Assembly (NCBI RefSeq): GCF_019966495.1
Contig: NZ_JAIMIA010000007.1
Coordinates: 1-64,000, forward strand
DNA length: 64,000 bases
Source of the DNA: Tateyamaria pelophila
GTDB taxonomy: Bacteria; Pseudomonadota; Alphaproteobacteria; Rhodobacterales; Rhodobacteraceae
Direction of reading: 5' to 3'
The notes under the pieces were generated by a model that was not told the origin of the DNA, searched no databases, and saw nothing but the letters and a program-made list of their open reading frames with translations. The translations under genes were made by a program, and so were the position numbers. Shown piece after piece: positions 26,969-36,694 of this stretch (within the stretch, counting starts at the first letter, position 1; every line of letters begins with the position of its first letter).

Positions 26969-27855
26969 GCCTGCGACTCCCTCTCTTTGAGCTGTTGCCG
27001 AGCCAGGTGCAGAGCGCCATCCAGTGCCACGCCTGCGGGCGGCTCAATTCGAGCGCGGTAAGCCGGTTGCAAGTAGGGCTCATAGTGGGGGCCTACGCCA
27101 CCCGTCAGGCAGACGGTTTCTGTTTCGGTGATCCCGGCCAAATCCAGCACCTTGTTCAGATACTCTGCGCCGCGCGACATCAACAGGCGTCCTGCGGCGT
27201 CATCGTCCGTCGCGGCGGACACCACCATGGGCGCGAATGTCGCAAATTCGGATGGTGTGGCCTGCACGGCGAAGGTGGCGATTTCGGTGGGCGTATCATT
27301 GAAGCGGGACAGCACTGCGCGGGTGAGGGCGCTTTGCGGCACCAGCCCGTCGGCGGCATACAGACTGTGTTCCAGAACCGCGCGCCCGAGCCACGCCCCC
27401 GAAGCCTGATCGCCCACGGCCAAGCCCCAGCCACCCCAGAATGTGACATCTGCCCCCCGGCGCGCCGCCACGAAAGACCCGGTGCCAACAGCAAGCACCG
27501 CACCGTCACGGGGTCCAAGTACCCCAAGGGCGGAGGTCATCCGATCATCAGAGACCGTGCAAACCGCGAAGGGCAGGCGCGCCACCATGTCAGCGACGTC
27601 ATGTGGTGTCAGGATGCCTGCGAGGCCCACATGGGTCGTGAGTGTTGCCATGTCGAGCGGCGTGTTGATCAGCCGAGCGGCTGCGCGCACAGCATCCAAC
27701 ACGCTTTGCGCAGCTTGCGCCGGGTTCGTGGTGTAATTGGCCGGACCGCCGGAGGCCCGCGCCAGCACGTTGCCACCCGCGTCCGCAATGAGAGCACGAC
27801 AGCCGGTGCCACCGCCGTCCACTGCACAGATAAGGTGTGTGATTCCGCTCAACAT
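26965..27855 (-). CDS. BadF/BadG-family amino-sugar kinase (GlcNAc/MurNAc kinase-like)
   Basis: A 296-aa ASKHA-fold kinase of the BadF/BadG/BcrA/BcrD group, which includes N-acetylglucosamine kinase and MurK. ATP-binding motifs are LICAVDGGGTGCRALIADAG at the N-terminus, VLAVGTGSFVAARRG, and GWGLAVGDQASGAWLGR. ATG 27855 gives the family N-terminus; earlier in-frame ATGs (e.g. 27903) would translate through the operator. The operator begins 2 nt upstream of this ATG, over the ribosome binding region. With MurQ and NagA adjacent, phosphorylation of imported MurNAc and/or GlcNAc is the likely job. Confidence 0.82.
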   Translation of the reverse strand: MLSGITHLICAVDGGGTGCRALIADAGGNVLARASGGPANYTTNPAQAAQSVLDAVRAAARLINTPLDMATLTTHVGLAGILTPHDVADMVARLPFAVCTVSDDRMTSALGVLGPRDGAVLAVGTGSFVAARRGADVTFWGGWGLAVGDQASGAWLGRAVLEHSLYAADGLVPQSALTRAVLSRFNDTPTEIATFAVQATPSEFATFAPMVVSAATDDDAAGRLLMSRGAEYLNKVLDLAGITETETVCLTGGVGPHYEPYLQPAYRARIEPPAGVALDGALHLARQQLKERESQA

Positions 27856-27856
27856 A

Positions 27857-27878
27857 TAATACCTATTCCATACCTTTT
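27857..27878 (-). promoter_or_regulatory. Putative NagR operator facing the kinase operon
   Basis: The minus strand reads AAAAGGTAT-GGA-ATAGGTATTA. It matches the site at 27965-27986 in 20 of 22 positions, in the opposite orientation. It ends 2 nt before the kinase ATG, so a bound regulator would cover both ribosome binding site and promoter. Each site has two AGGTAT half-repeats. Confidence 0.72.
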
Positions 27879-27964
27879 TCTTAATATGAAGCATAATCTG
27901 CATGCCACGCCATGGTAATTCAATTTTATCGGGAATTAATTACAATATGACAAAAAAGTTAGAC

Positions 27965-27986
27965 AAAAGGTATTGTATAGGTATTA
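27965..27986 (+). promoter_or_regulatory. Putative NagR operator facing murQ
   Basis: The plus strand reads AAAAGGTAT-TGT-ATAGGTATTA, 23 nt before the murQ ATG and mirror-oriented to 27857-27878. The two copies bracket an A+T-rich stretch that should hold the divergent promoters. The adjacent GntR gene is the best candidate to bind them. Confidence 0.72.
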
Positions 27987-28009
27987 CTTGTGAAGATAGG
28001 GGAATCATC

Positions 28010-28900
28010 ATGGATTATAGCAAGATGCAGGACCAACAGACTGTGCCAATAGATACACTTGCGCGCAGTGATGCCTTGGCGACCATGCTTGCCTCCCATA
28101 TGGCCGCCCTTGTTGCGATGGCACCTGCGCAAGCAGCCATCGATCGCGCGGCGGAGCAGGTGGCCACCACGCTCGCTGCCGGGGCAACATTGGTCTATGC
28201 CGCTGCCGGCAGTTCGGGGCTTATGGCGCTTGCCGATGCCAGCGAGTTGGCCGGGACATTCGGCATTCCATCCGATCAGGTCCGTGTCTGTATGGCGGGG
28301 GGCGTGCCAATTGATGGCGTCATGCCAGGCGACACTGAAGACGACGCCCAAGACGCCACGCGTGCGGCGCAGGCGATGAAGTCCGGCGATCTGGCTATCG
28401 TTCTCAGCGCCAGCGGCACCACGCCTTATGCGATTGCTTTTGCCAAGGTGGCCAAGGAACAGGGCAACACAGTTGTGGCCATCGCAAATAGGGAAAACAC
28501 CCCGCTTCTGGCGATGGCGGATGTCGCGATCGGTCTGTCCACCGGGCCGGAGGTCCTCGCAGGTTCGACGCGGCTTGCTGCGGGCACAGCGCAGAAAGTC
28601 GCGCTGAACATGATCTCGACGCAGGCGGGCATTTTGTTGGGCCATGTCCATGACGGGCTGATGGTCAATCTGGTGCCGGACAATATCAAACTGCGCCAAC
28701 GGGCACTGCGGATCGTGATGCAAATCACCGAGGCGACAGAAGAAACCGCACGAGCTGCGCTGGATATTGCAGAATATGACACGAAACTTGCCGTTCTGAT
28801 CGCCGCGGGCCTTAATATCGAGGTGGCCAGAAAACGGCTGAGCGAGTCGGGTGGGCGGTTGCGGGCCTGCATGCCCGATCCAGGAACAACGACAAATTGA
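28010..28900 (+). CDS. murQ: N-acetylmuramic acid 6-phosphate etherase MurQ
   Basis: A 296-aa SIS-fold lyase that cleaves the lactyl ether of MurNAc-6-P to GlcNAc-6-P and D-lactate. Two glutamates are placed like those of characterised MurQ, 31 residues apart: Glu79 in DASEL and Glu110 in DTEDD. GSTRLAAGTAQKVALNMIST and HDGLMVNLVPDNIKLRQRA are strong family signatures. The N-terminal 40 residues are diverged and lack the usual TE-RN opening. First gene of the rightward amino-sugar arm, 23 nt before the transporter genes. Confidence 0.88.
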   Translation: MDYSKMQDQQTVPIDTLARSDALATMLASHMAALVAMAPAQAAIDRAAEQVATTLAAGATLVYAAAGSSGLMALADASELAGTFGIPSDQVRVCMAGGVPIDGVMPGDTEDDAQDATRAAQAMKSGDLAIVLSASGTTPYAIAFAKVAKEQGNTVVAIANRENTPLLAMADVAIGLSTGPEVLAGSTRLAAGTAQKVALNMISTQAGILLGHVHDGLMVNLVPDNIKLRQRALRIVMQITEATEETARAALDIAEYDTKLAVLIAAGLNIEVARKRLSESGGRLRACMPDPGTTTN

Positions 28901-28923
28901 ACAACAAACCAAGGGAGTTACCA

Positions 28924-30180
28924 ATGATGAGACTTTCAACCAAGGGCGCGTTTCTTGCAACGACGCTGCTGGCGGCCACGGCGGCCAGCGCTCAAGAAGC
29001 GACGCTGATCATCGAAAGCTGGCGCAATGACGATCTGGCGATCTGGCAAAACGAAATCATCCCGGCCTTCGAGGCCGCGCACCCCGGCATCTCGGTCAAG
29101 TTCACGCCGTCCGCGCCGGCCGAATACAACGCGGTGCTGAACTCCAAGCTGGATGCGGGCTCTGCGGGCGATATCGTCACATGCCGTCCCTTCGACGCGT
29201 CACTGGCGCTGTTCGAGGCCGGCCATCTGGCGGACCTGAGCGATCTGGACGGCATGTCCAGCTTCTCTGACGTGGCAAAGTCGGGCTGGTCCACCGATGA
29301 CGGCAGCGCCACATATTGCGTGCCCATGGCCTCGGTCATCCACGGCTTCATCTATAACAAGGACGCCTTCGAAGAGCTTGGCCTGAGCGTGCCCACCACC
29401 GAAGCGGAGTTCTTTGCTGCCCTCGACACGATCAAGGAAGACGGCAGCTATATCCCGATGGCGATGGGCACCAACGACCAGTGGGAAGCGGCCACGATGG
29501 GGTACAACAACATCGGTCCGAACTACTGGAAGGGTGAAGAGGGCCGCAATGCCCTGATCGCGGGCGAACAGAAGCTGACGGATGAGGCATGGGTCGCCCC
29601 GTACCGCCAGCTTGCCAAATGGGGTCCCTATCTGGGCGACGGGTTCGAGGCACAGACCTATCCTGACAGCCAGAACATCTTTACCCTGGGACGCGCTGCG
29701 ATCTATCCGGCCGGATCTTGGGAAGTCTCGGGGTTCAACAACCTGGTCGACTTTGAGATGGGCGCTTTCTATCCGCCCGTGCAGAATGCGGGCGACACCT
29801 GCTATATCTCGGATCACACCGACATCGGCATCGGCATGAACGCGGCGACGGAACACCCCGAAGCGGCCATGACGTTCCTCAACTGGGTGGCATCGTCCGA
29901 ATTCTCGACGATCTTCGCCAACGCGCTGCCGGGCTTCTTCCCGTTGTCGAACGCCGAGGTGACTTTGGAAGATCCGCTGGCGCAGGAATTCATCTCGTGG
30001 CGCGGTGAATGCGAAAGCTCGATCCGGTCGACCTACCAGATCCTGTCGCGCGGCACGCCCAACCTTGAGAACGACACCTGGAACGCCAGCGCCGCCGTGA
30101 TCAAGGGCACCGAGACGCCCGAAGAAGCCGGCCAGCGTCTGCAAGACGGCCTGGCAAGCTGGTACGCCCCGCAGCAATAA
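28924..30180 (+). CDS. CUT1-type ABC transporter substrate-binding protein (amino sugar)
   Basis: A 418-aa periplasmic binding protein of the family-1 (MalE/UgpB-like) type. The signal peptide is MMRLSTKGAFLATTLLAATA, with cleavage near ASAQ. The mature protein opens ATLIIESWRNDDLAIWQNEI and contains GRAAIYPAGSWEVSGFNN and ATEHPEAAMTFLNWVAS, as usual for the group. ATG 28924 is preferred over the in-frame TTG 28897 because AGGGAG lies 6 nt upstream. It follows murQ by 23 nt and is followed by a strong hairpin. The ligand is inferred from neighbours: MurNAc, GlcNAc or a disaccharide of them. Confidence 0.85.
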   Translation: MMRLSTKGAFLATTLLAATAASAQEATLIIESWRNDDLAIWQNEIIPAFEAAHPGISVKFTPSAPAEYNAVLNSKLDAGSAGDIVTCRPFDASLALFEAGHLADLSDLDGMSSFSDVAKSGWSTDDGSATYCVPMASVIHGFIYNKDAFEELGLSVPTTEAEFFAALDTIKEDGSYIPMAMGTNDQWEAATMGYNNIGPNYWKGEEGRNALIAGEQKLTDEAWVAPYRQLAKWGPYLGDGFEAQTYPDSQNIFTLGRAAIYPAGSWEVSGFNNLVDFEMGAFYPPVQNAGDTCYISDHTDIGIGMNAATEHPEAAMTFLNWVASSEFSTIFANALPGFFPLSNAEVTLEDPLAQEFISWRGECESSIRSTYQILSRGTPNLENDTWNASAAVIKGTETPEEAGQRLQDGLASWYAPQQ

Positions 30181-30194
30181 GCGGTCATGACCAC

Positions 30195-30224
30195 GGCCTC
30201 TGGCGGCTCGCACCGCCAGAGGCC
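30195..30224 (+). terminator. Intercistronic stem-loop after the binding-protein gene
   Basis: GGCCTCTGGCG (30195-30205) and CGCCAGAGGCC (30214-30224) form a perfect 11-bp stem with an 8-nt loop, 15 nt after the binding-protein stop and 28 nt before the permease ATG. With no T-run it probably protects or partly attenuates the transcript, giving more binding protein than permease. Confidence 0.65.
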
Positions 30225-30252
30225 TCAAGTCTTCAGACGTGCAGGGGGCAGG

Positions 30253-31176
30253 ATGGCACATACGACCAAGCAAAAACCCAGATATCATATCGCTGTTTTT
30301 CTGGCCCCGGCCGTCATCGTTTACACGGCGGTGATGATCTATCCGCTGTTCAACACGCTGCGTCTGGCCCTGTTCACCGAGATCGATCAACAGCGCGTCT
30401 GGGTCGGATTGCAGAACTTCCGCACGCTTTTTGGCGATGCGATCTGGTCCGATCAGTTCTGGAATGCACTTGGCAACAACGCGTGGTTCTTCCTCATTCA
30501 CATGTTGGTGCAGAACCCCATTGGTGTGGCTCTCGCGGCGATCCTGTCCTCGCCGCGCCTGCGCTTTTCCGCCTTTTATCGCACGGCGATCTTTATCCCG
30601 ACCATTCTGTCCTTCGTGATCGTGGGCTTTGCCTGGAAGCTGATCCTGTCCCCGATCTGGGGGATCGCGCCGGATATGCTGGATGCCATCGGTCTCAAAT
30701 TTCTCTATGCGCCGTGGCTCGGCAAGGAAGAATACGCGCTGACCACCCTCAGCCTTGTGTCGGTCTGGCAATATGTGGGCATACCCATGATGCTGATCTA
30801 TGCCGCGCTGCTATCTATCCCGGATGAGATCCTGGAGGCCGGTGAATGCGACGGGATCACCGGTATGTCTGCGTTCTTCAAGATCAAGCTGCCGCTGATC
30901 CTGCCCTCGATCGGGATCATTTCGATCCTGACCTTCGTGGCGAACTTCAACGCTTTTGACTTGATCTATGCCGCCCAGGGCGCGCTGGCGGGGCCGGATT
31001 TCTCCACCGATATTCTGGGCACCTTCATGTACCGCACCTTCTTTGGGTTCCAGCTGCAGCTTGGTGATCCGCATATGGGCTCGGCCATTGCATCGGCCAT
31101 GTTCGGGGTCATCCTGATCGGAGTCTGTATCTACCTTTTCGGCATTCAGCGCCGCTTGCGCAGCTATCAGTTTTGA
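30253..31176 (+). CDS. CUT1-type ABC permease (MalF/UgpA-like)
   Basis: A 307-aa permease with six predicted membrane helices. The first is IAVFLAPAVIVYTAVMIYPL, followed by LRLALFTEIDQQRVWVGLQNF, the usual first periplasmic loop. The EAA loop is ILEAGECDGITGMSAFFKIKLPLILPSI. ATG 30253 lies downstream of a G-rich ribosome binding site (GGGGGCAGG); an earlier in-frame ATG at 30187 is within the hairpin region and less likely. Pairs with the permease at 31188. Confidence 0.88.
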   Translation: MAHTTKQKPRYHIAVFLAPAVIVYTAVMIYPLFNTLRLALFTEIDQQRVWVGLQNFRTLFGDAIWSDQFWNALGNNAWFFLIHMLVQNPIGVALAAILSSPRLRFSAFYRTAIFIPTILSFVIVGFAWKLILSPIWGIAPDMLDAIGLKFLYAPWLGKEEYALTTLSLVSVWQYVGIPMMLIYAALLSIPDEILEAGECDGITGMSAFFKIKLPLILPSIGIISILTFVANFNAFDLIYAAQGALAGPDFSTDILGTFMYRTFFGFQLQLGDPHMGSAIASAMFGVILIGVCIYLFGIQRRLRSYQF

Positions 31177-31187
31177 GGGGCCGGACA

Positions 31188-32027
31188 ATGAGCACCCTTC
31201 GCAAACCCGCAGGCACCACGATCGCCGCCCATGCCATCCTGATCACCTATACGCTGATCGCGCTGTTCCCGGTGTTCGTGATCCTGATCAACAGCTTCAA
31301 GACCCGCAGGGCAATCTTTCGCGAACCGCTGGCCTTGCCCAATGCAGACAGTTTTTCGCTGATCGGCTACCAGACGGTGTTCAATCAGGGCGATTTCTTT
31401 CTCTACTTCCAGAATTCGATGATCGTCACGGTCGTGTCGCTGACGCTGATCTTGTTGTTCGGCGCGATGGCGGCTTTTGCGCTGGCAGAGTACGGGTTTC
31501 GGGGCAACACGTTGATGGGCCTTTACCTTGCGCTGGGCATCATGATCCCGATCCGGATCGGGACTGTGGCCATTCTTGAAATGATGGTGTCGACCGGCTT
31601 GGTCAACACGCTGACGGCGCTGATCCTCGTCTATACGGCCCAAGGCTTGCCGCTGGCTGTCTTTATCCTGTCGGAGTTCATGAGAGGTGTCAGCGATGAT
31701 CTGAAGAACGCGGGCCGCATCGACGGGCTGAGCGAATACCAGATTTTCTTCCGGCTGGTTCTGCCGTTGGTGCGCCCGGCGATGGCGACGGTGGCGGTGT
31801 TCAACATGATCCCGATCTGGAACGATCTGTGGTTCCCGCTGATCCTCGCACCCGCCGAAGAGGTCAAGACGCTGACGCTGGGCAGCCAGGTCTTCATCGG
31901 CCAGTTCGTGACGGATTGGAACGCGGTTTTGTCGGCGCTGTCGATGGCGATCCTGCCGGTGATGATCCTCTATGTCATCTTTTCACGCCAACTGATCCGG
32001 GGCATCACATCGGGAGCTGTCAAATGA
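31188..32027 (+). CDS. CUT1-type ABC permease (MalG/UgpE-like)
   Basis: A 279-aa permease with six predicted membrane helices. The N-terminal helix is IAAHAILITYTLIALFPVFV with the motif INSFKTRRAIFREPL. The EAA loop is ELSDDLKNAGRIDGLSE-like (DDLKNAGRIDGLSEYQIFFR) and WNDLWFPLILAP is the conserved exit segment. ATG 31188 follows GAGGGG, 11 nt after the first permease stop. Its stop overlaps the following Gfo/Idh gene (ATGA at 32024). Confidence 0.88.
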   Translation: MSTLRKPAGTTIAAHAILITYTLIALFPVFVILINSFKTRRAIFREPLALPNADSFSLIGYQTVFNQGDFFLYFQNSMIVTVVSLTLILLFGAMAAFALAEYGFRGNTLMGLYLALGIMIPIRIGTVAILEMMVSTGLVNTLTALILVYTAQGLPLAVFILSEFMRGVSDDLKNAGRIDGLSEYQIFFRLVLPLVRPAMATVAVFNMIPIWNDLWFPLILAPAEEVKTLTLGSQVFIGQFVTDWNAVLSALSMAILPVMILYVIFSRQLIRGITSGAVK

Positions 32028-33052
32028 AGGTCCTTGTCGCAGGTCTGGGCAATATGGGGCGCAGTCACGCACTGGCCCATCACGCCGATGCGAGGTCCGA
32101 GATTGTGGGGCTGGTGAACCGGTCCCATGTCGATCTGCCGGAAGCCTTGCAGGGCTATCCACGCTTCGATGAATTCACCACCGCGCTTGAGGTGACAGAG
32201 CCTGATCTGGTCGTCGTCGCCACCTATACGGACACGCATGCCAACTATGCGATTGCAGCGATGGAGGCTGGCGCGCATGTGTTTGTCGAAAAGCCGCTGG
32301 CGGGCACTGTGGCTGATGCTGTTGATGTGGTCGCAACTGCAGAACGTCTGAACCGGAAGTTAGGCGTCGGATACATTCTGCGGCATCACCCAAGCTGGCA
32401 ACGCCTGATCGCCGAGGCGCGGGGCTTGGGGGGGCCCTATGTGTTTCGCCTGAACCTCAACCAGCAGTCCGACGGACCCACATGGGAAACCCACAAGGCG
32501 CTGATGGAAACCACGTCGCCGCTGGTCGACTGCGGCGTTCATTATGTCGACGTGATGTGCCAGATCACCGACGCGCAGCCGGTCAAGGTCAACGGCATGG
32601 GCTTGCGCCTCTCCGACGAAATCGCACCGGACATGTACAATTACGGTCAGTTTCAGGTGGTCTTCGACGATGGCTCAGTCGGTTGGTACGAAGCGGGCTG
32701 GGGCCCGATGATGTCCGAGACGGCCTTTTTCGTCAAAGACGTGATCAGCCCGAATGGCGCAGTGTCCATCACTGACGGCAACAAGGGGGCCTCGGACGAT
32801 GTGGACGGCCATACCAAGGTGGGCGGCCTGTTGGTGCACCGTCCCGGCAACGACCAGTTGATCGACCTGCCGGATGAACCGGGCCACCAGGCGCTATGCG
32901 ACGCAGAGCAAACCTGGATCATCGACGTGATCCAGAATGACGCCGACCTGACCCGGCACATGAACGACGCGGTGCAATCTCTGCGCATCTGCCTGGCTGC
33001 GGATGAAAGCATCCGCACCGGCCAAACCGTCCACTTGGGAGAGACCGTATGA
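32024..33052 (+). CDS. Gfo/Idh/MocA-family oxidoreductase in the amino-sugar transport operon
   Basis: A 342-aa NAD(P)-dependent sugar dehydrogenase. The Rossmann motif [10 protein letters not shown] is at residues 7-16, the family EKP motif in [11 protein letters not shown] (about residue 94), and a candidate catalytic His in [12 protein letters not shown]. It overlaps the second permease and, at its end, the ATPase, so it is made with the transporter. Its substrate is not determinable; no known MurNAc or GlcNAc step needs it, so it may act on another imported glycoside or hexosamine derivative. Confidence 0.85.
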   Translation: MKVLVAGLGNMGRSHALAHHADARSEIVGLVNRSHVDLPEALQGYPRFDEFTTALEVTEPDLVVVATYTDTHANYAIAAMEAGAHVFVEKPLAGTVADAVDVVATAERLNRKLGVGYILRHHPSWQRLIAEARGLGGPYVFRLNLNQQSDGPTWETHKALMETTSPLVDCGVHYVDVMCQITDAQPVKVNGMGLRLSDEIAPDMYNYGQFQVVFDDGSVGWYEAGWGPMMSETAFFVKDVISPNGAVSITDGNKGASDDVDGHTKVGGLLVHRPGNDQLIDLPDEPGHQALCDAEQTWIIDVIQNDADLTRHMNDAVQSLRICLAADESIRTGQTVHLGETV

Positions 33053-34059
33053 CAGCCCTCAAACTTGAAAACGTCAACAAATCCTTTGGCCCGGTGCATG
33101 TTCTGAAGGATATCAACCTGACCGTGGAAGAGGGCGAGTTCGTCGTTTTTGTCGGTCCCTCTGGTTGCGGAAAATCCACCCTGCTGCGCGTCATCGCCGG
33201 GCTGGAAGATGCCAGCAGCGGCACCGTTCAGATCGGCGATGACATCGTCAACGACGTGCCCCCGGCCAAGCGCGGCATCGCGATGGTGTTCCAGTCCTAC
33301 GCGCTCTATCCGCACCTGACAGTGAAGGGGAATATGGGGCTGGGCCTGAAACAGGAAGGTCAGCCGAAATCGGTGATCGAAGAGCGCGTGGACAAGGCCA
33401 GCAAAATGCTGGACCTCGACGATTACCTGACCCGCCGCCCGGCCGAACTGTCCGGCGGGCAGCGCCAGCGTGTGGCCATCGGCCGGGCAATCGTGCGCGA
33501 CCCAAAGCTCTTCTTGTTCGACGAACCGCTGTCAAACCTCGATGCCGCGCTGCGCATGAACACGCGGGTCGAGATTGCAGCCCTGCACCGGACACTCTCG
33601 GCCTCCATGATCTATGTGACACATGATCAGATCGAGGCGATGACGCTGGCTGACAAGATCGTCGTGCTGCGCGACGGACGCATCGAGCAGATCGGCAGCC
33701 CGATGGAGTTGTACAACAATCCGGCCAATCGCTTTGTCGCGGGGTTCCTTGGATCTCCGTCGATGAACTTTCTGGTACGGTCTGTGCCCGGTGTCGCTCC
33801 GGGGCAAACCATTGGGATCCGGCCCGAATACCTTGGTTTGCGGGCTGACGGACAAATTGCCGGACAGGTAACGCATGTGGAACGGTTGGGCGGGGACACC
33901 AACCTGCTGGTCAGAACGGAGCAGGGCGAGACGCTGACCGTGCGCCTGTTTGGTCAGAATGACACGCAGGTCGGGGCCGATGTGCGCCTCGGCTTTGATC
34001 CGCAGATGGCGTTCTACTTTGACGAAACGGATCACCGCGTTTTGCCGAAAGCGGCGTGA
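33049..34059 (+). CDS. CUT1-type ABC ATPase (UgpC/MsmK-like)
   Basis: A 336-aa ATPase. Walker [11 protein letters not shown]-loop [14 protein letters not shown], signature [16 protein letters not shown], Walker [14 protein letters not shown] and His switch [11 protein letters not shown] form the nucleotide-binding domain. A C-terminal TOBE/OB domain starts near residue 240 ([20 protein letters not shown]). It completes the importer encoded from 28924. The last cistron of the operon; no clear terminator follows within 290 bp. Confidence 0.9.
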   Translation: MTALKLENVNKSFGPVHVLKDINLTVEEGEFVVFVGPSGCGKSTLLRVIAGLEDASSGTVQIGDDIVNDVPPAKRGIAMVFQSYALYPHLTVKGNMGLGLKQEGQPKSVIEERVDKASKMLDLDDYLTRRPAELSGGQRQRVAIGRAIVRDPKLFLFDEPLSNLDAALRMNTRVEIAALHRTLSASMIYVTHDQIEAMTLADKIVVLRDGRIEQIGSPMELYNNPANRFVAGFLGSPSMNFLVRSVPGVAPGQTIGIRPEYLGLRADGQIAGQVTHVERLGGDTNLLVRTEQGETLTVRLFGQNDTQVGADVRLGFDPQMAFYFDETDHRVLPKAA

Positions 34060-34349
34060 TTGGCGCTGTCAGGGCGGGCCGCACCATTTGACACCCGTGT
34101 CCTTGCCTGTGTTTCGAACATCAAAATGTGGTGGGGGGTGCGCGCAGGATCATCCTGAAACGCTGTCTTGTCCATTGTATACTGTGGCATGCTGCCGCAT
34201 ACCGTAGCTTGTCAGGCACACTGTAGTTCAACAACGTCAATGAGTTGCGCAAGAAAGCGCCCGCTCAATCAGCGCTGATGCAGATTGAAAAGTAGACTTT
34301 CAGACGCCAAGCGTTTACGGGGCAATCAGCAACGGAAAGGTTTTGAAAA

Positions 34350-36578
34350 ATGGCAAGTAGCTCGACACCCGATATCATTTACACCAAGGTTGACGAGGCG
34401 CCGCAACTGGCCTCCGCATCGTTGTTGCCCATCATTCGCGTCTTTGCGGATGCCGCCGGGATTTCGGTCGGCACCAAGGATATTTCGCTGGCAGGGCGCA
34501 TCATCGCCGCGTTCCCGGAACGCCTGACGGATGCGCAAAAGCAGCCCGACGATCTGGCCGAGCTTGGCGAACTGGTGAAACAACCGGATGCGAATGTCAT
34601 CAAGCTGCCCAACATCTCTGCCTCGGTGCCACAACTGGTTGCCGCCGTAACGGAGCTTCAGGCGCAAGGCTATGACCTGCCGGACTATCCCGAAGAGCCG
34701 ACAACAGACGCCGAGAAAGAAGCCCGCGCACGTTATGATGCGATCAAGGGATCGGCGGTGAACCCGGTTCTGCGCGAAGGCAACTCGGACCGCCGCGCGG
34801 CTGTTGCTGTCAAGAAATATGCCATGGCGAACCCACATTCGATGGGCACATGGTCTGCAGACTCCAAAACACGCGTCTCGACCATGTCTGAAGGTGATTT
34901 CCGCTCAAACGAAACCTCCGTCACTTTGAGCGACGCGCAGGCGGGTGCGGCACGGATCGAACACGTGGCACCTGATGGCACCGTCACTGTGCTCAAGGAC
35001 GGCGTGACCTTTCCTGCCGGGACGGTGGTGGACGCCACTTACATGTCGGCCAAGGCGCTTGATGCGTTCCTGACCGAGCAGATTGCTGCCACCAAGGCCG
35101 ATGGCACGCTGTTCTCCCTGCACCTCAAAGCCACGATGATGAAGGTTTCTGACCCGATCCTGTTTGGCCATGCGGTGGTCGCCTATCTCAAGCCTGTCTT
35201 TGACAAGCATGCTGCTGCATTTGACGCCGCCGGCGTCGATCCGAATTCTGGCTTGGGGTCGGTTCTGGCTGTGATCGAAGGCATGCCCGAAGGCGCCGCC
35301 ATCAAAGCCGAGATCGATGCGCTGATGGCCGAGCGGCCCCCGCTTTACATGGTGAACTCGGACAGAGGGATCACAAACCTGCATGTGCCGTCCGACGTGA
35401 TCATCGACGCCTCGATGCCCGCCCTGATCCGCGCCGGCGGAAAAGGTTGGGGCCCAGATGGCAAAGAAGCAGATTCCAATTGCGTGATCCCTGACAGCTC
35501 TTATGCCGCCGTCTATGACGAAGCGGTCAAGTTCTGCAAAGCAAACGGTGCGGTAGATCCGACCCGCGTGGGCACCGTTCAAAACGTGGGTCTGATGGCG
35601 CAAAAGGCCGAGGAATACGGCTCGCACCCGACGACATTTGAAATCCCTGCCGACGGCACGGTGCGTATGATCGCGGCGAACGGTGACATCCTGCATGAGC
35701 ATACAGTTGAGGCAGGCGACATCTGGCGGTCTGCCAGCACCCGTCGCGCGCCCATTGAAAACTGGGTCCAACTGGCCGTTGAACGTCAAAAAGCCGAAGG
35801 CTGCGACGCAATCTTCTGGCTGGACGACACCCGTGCCCATGACGCCGAGCTGATCAAGATGGTCAAGCCCTTGCTGGCCGAAGCAGGTGCTGCGGACAAG
35901 TTCCGCATCATGGCACCGCGTGAAGCAACGCGGGAGTCATTCGAAACGATCTATGCGGGCAAAAACAGCATCGCCGTCACCGGCAACGTGCTGCGGGACT
36001 ATCTGACGGACCTGTTCCCGATCCTGGAACTTGGAACGTCGGCCAAGATGCTCTCCATCGTCAAGCTGATGAAGGGCGGTGGCCTGTTCGAAACGGGTGC
36101 GGGTGGATCTGCCCCCAAGCACGTGGAACAACTGGTCGAGCAAAACCATTTGCGTTGGGATTCACTGGGCGAATTCTGCGCCCTTGGCGAAAGCCTGAAA
36201 TATTTCGGCATGGTCAACGACAATGCCAAGGCCACGATCCTTGGCGCCGCCGTGGATACAGCCACGCAGGGCATCCTGGACCATAACAAGTCTCCGGGCC
36301 GCAAGGTGGGTCAGCCGGACAACCGCGACAGCCACTATTTCTTTGCGCTCTACTGGGCCCAGTCGCTTGCGGCGCAAACCGAGGACGCTGAACTGGCGGC
36401 GCATTTTGCACCGATTGCCGAAGCACTGGCCAACAATCAGGACGCGATCACCGCAGAACTGGCGGCAAGTCGGGGCGCGGCCGTGGACCTTGGCGGATAT
36501 TATCACACGGATGATGCAAAGACGGCTGCGGTCATGGCCCCCTCCGCGACTTTGAACAAGGTTCTGGGTACCGCCTGA
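34350..36578 (+). CDS. icd: Monomeric NADP-dependent isocitrate dehydrogenase
   Basis: A 742-aa enzyme of the monomeric IDH family (IDH-II), converting isocitrate to 2-oxoglutarate with NADP in the TCA cycle. Length and segments fit the family: the opening [25 protein letters not shown] (isocitrate-binding), [17 protein letters not shown], the [15 protein letters not shown] metal region and [22 protein letters not shown]. It is monocistronic with a 290-bp upstream region and a good terminator downstream (36619). Confidence 0.93.
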   Translation: MASSSTPDIIYTKVDEAPQLASASLLPIIRVFADAAGISVGTKDISLAGRIIAAFPERLTDAQKQPDDLAELGELVKQPDANVIKLPNISASVPQLVAAVTELQAQGYDLPDYPEEPTTDAEKEARARYDAIKGSAVNPVLREGNSDRRAAVAVKKYAMANPHSMGTWSADSKTRVSTMSEGDFRSNETSVTLSDAQAGAARIEHVAPDGTVTVLKDGVTFPAGTVVDATYMSAKALDAFLTEQIAATKADGTLFSLHLKATMMKVSDPILFGHAVVAYLKPVFDKHAAAFDAAGVDPNSGLGSVLAVIEGMPEGAAIKAEIDALMAERPPLYMVNSDRGITNLHVPSDVIIDASMPALIRAGGKGWGPDGKEADSNCVIPDSSYAAVYDEAVKFCKANGAVDPTRVGTVQNVGLMAQKAEEYGSHPTTFEIPADGTVRMIAANGDILHEHTVEAGDIWRSASTRRAPIENWVQLAVERQKAEGCDAIFWLDDTRAHDAELIKMVKPLLAEAGAADKFRIMAPREATRESFETIYAGKNSIAVTGNVLRDYLTDLFPILELGTSAKMLSIVKLMKGGGLFETGAGGSAPKHVEQLVEQNHLRWDSLGEFCALGESLKYFGMVNDNAKATILGAAVDTATQGILDHNKSPGRKVGQPDNRDSHYFFALYWAQSLAAQTEDAELAAHFAPIAEALANNQDAITAELAASRGAAVDLGGYYHTDDAKTAAVMAPSATLNKVLGTA

Positions 36579-36618
36579 ACCTGCTGGCGGGCACGTGTCC
36601 GTCAATACACACCCAAAC

Positions 36619-36653
36619 GCCATCGCCTTTTCAACGAGGCGGTGGCGCTTTTT
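36619..36653 (+). terminator. Rho-independent terminator after icd
   Basis: GCCATCGCC (36619-36627) pairs with GGCGGTGGC (36638-36646), with one G-T wobble, followed by GC and a T-run (36649-36652) ending TC. It is located 41 nt past the icd stop and before the convergent lipocalin gene. Confidence 0.75.
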
Positions 36654-36694
36654 CTTGAAAAGACCAAGCGATCCAACGCGCCCGTGACGCGCTG

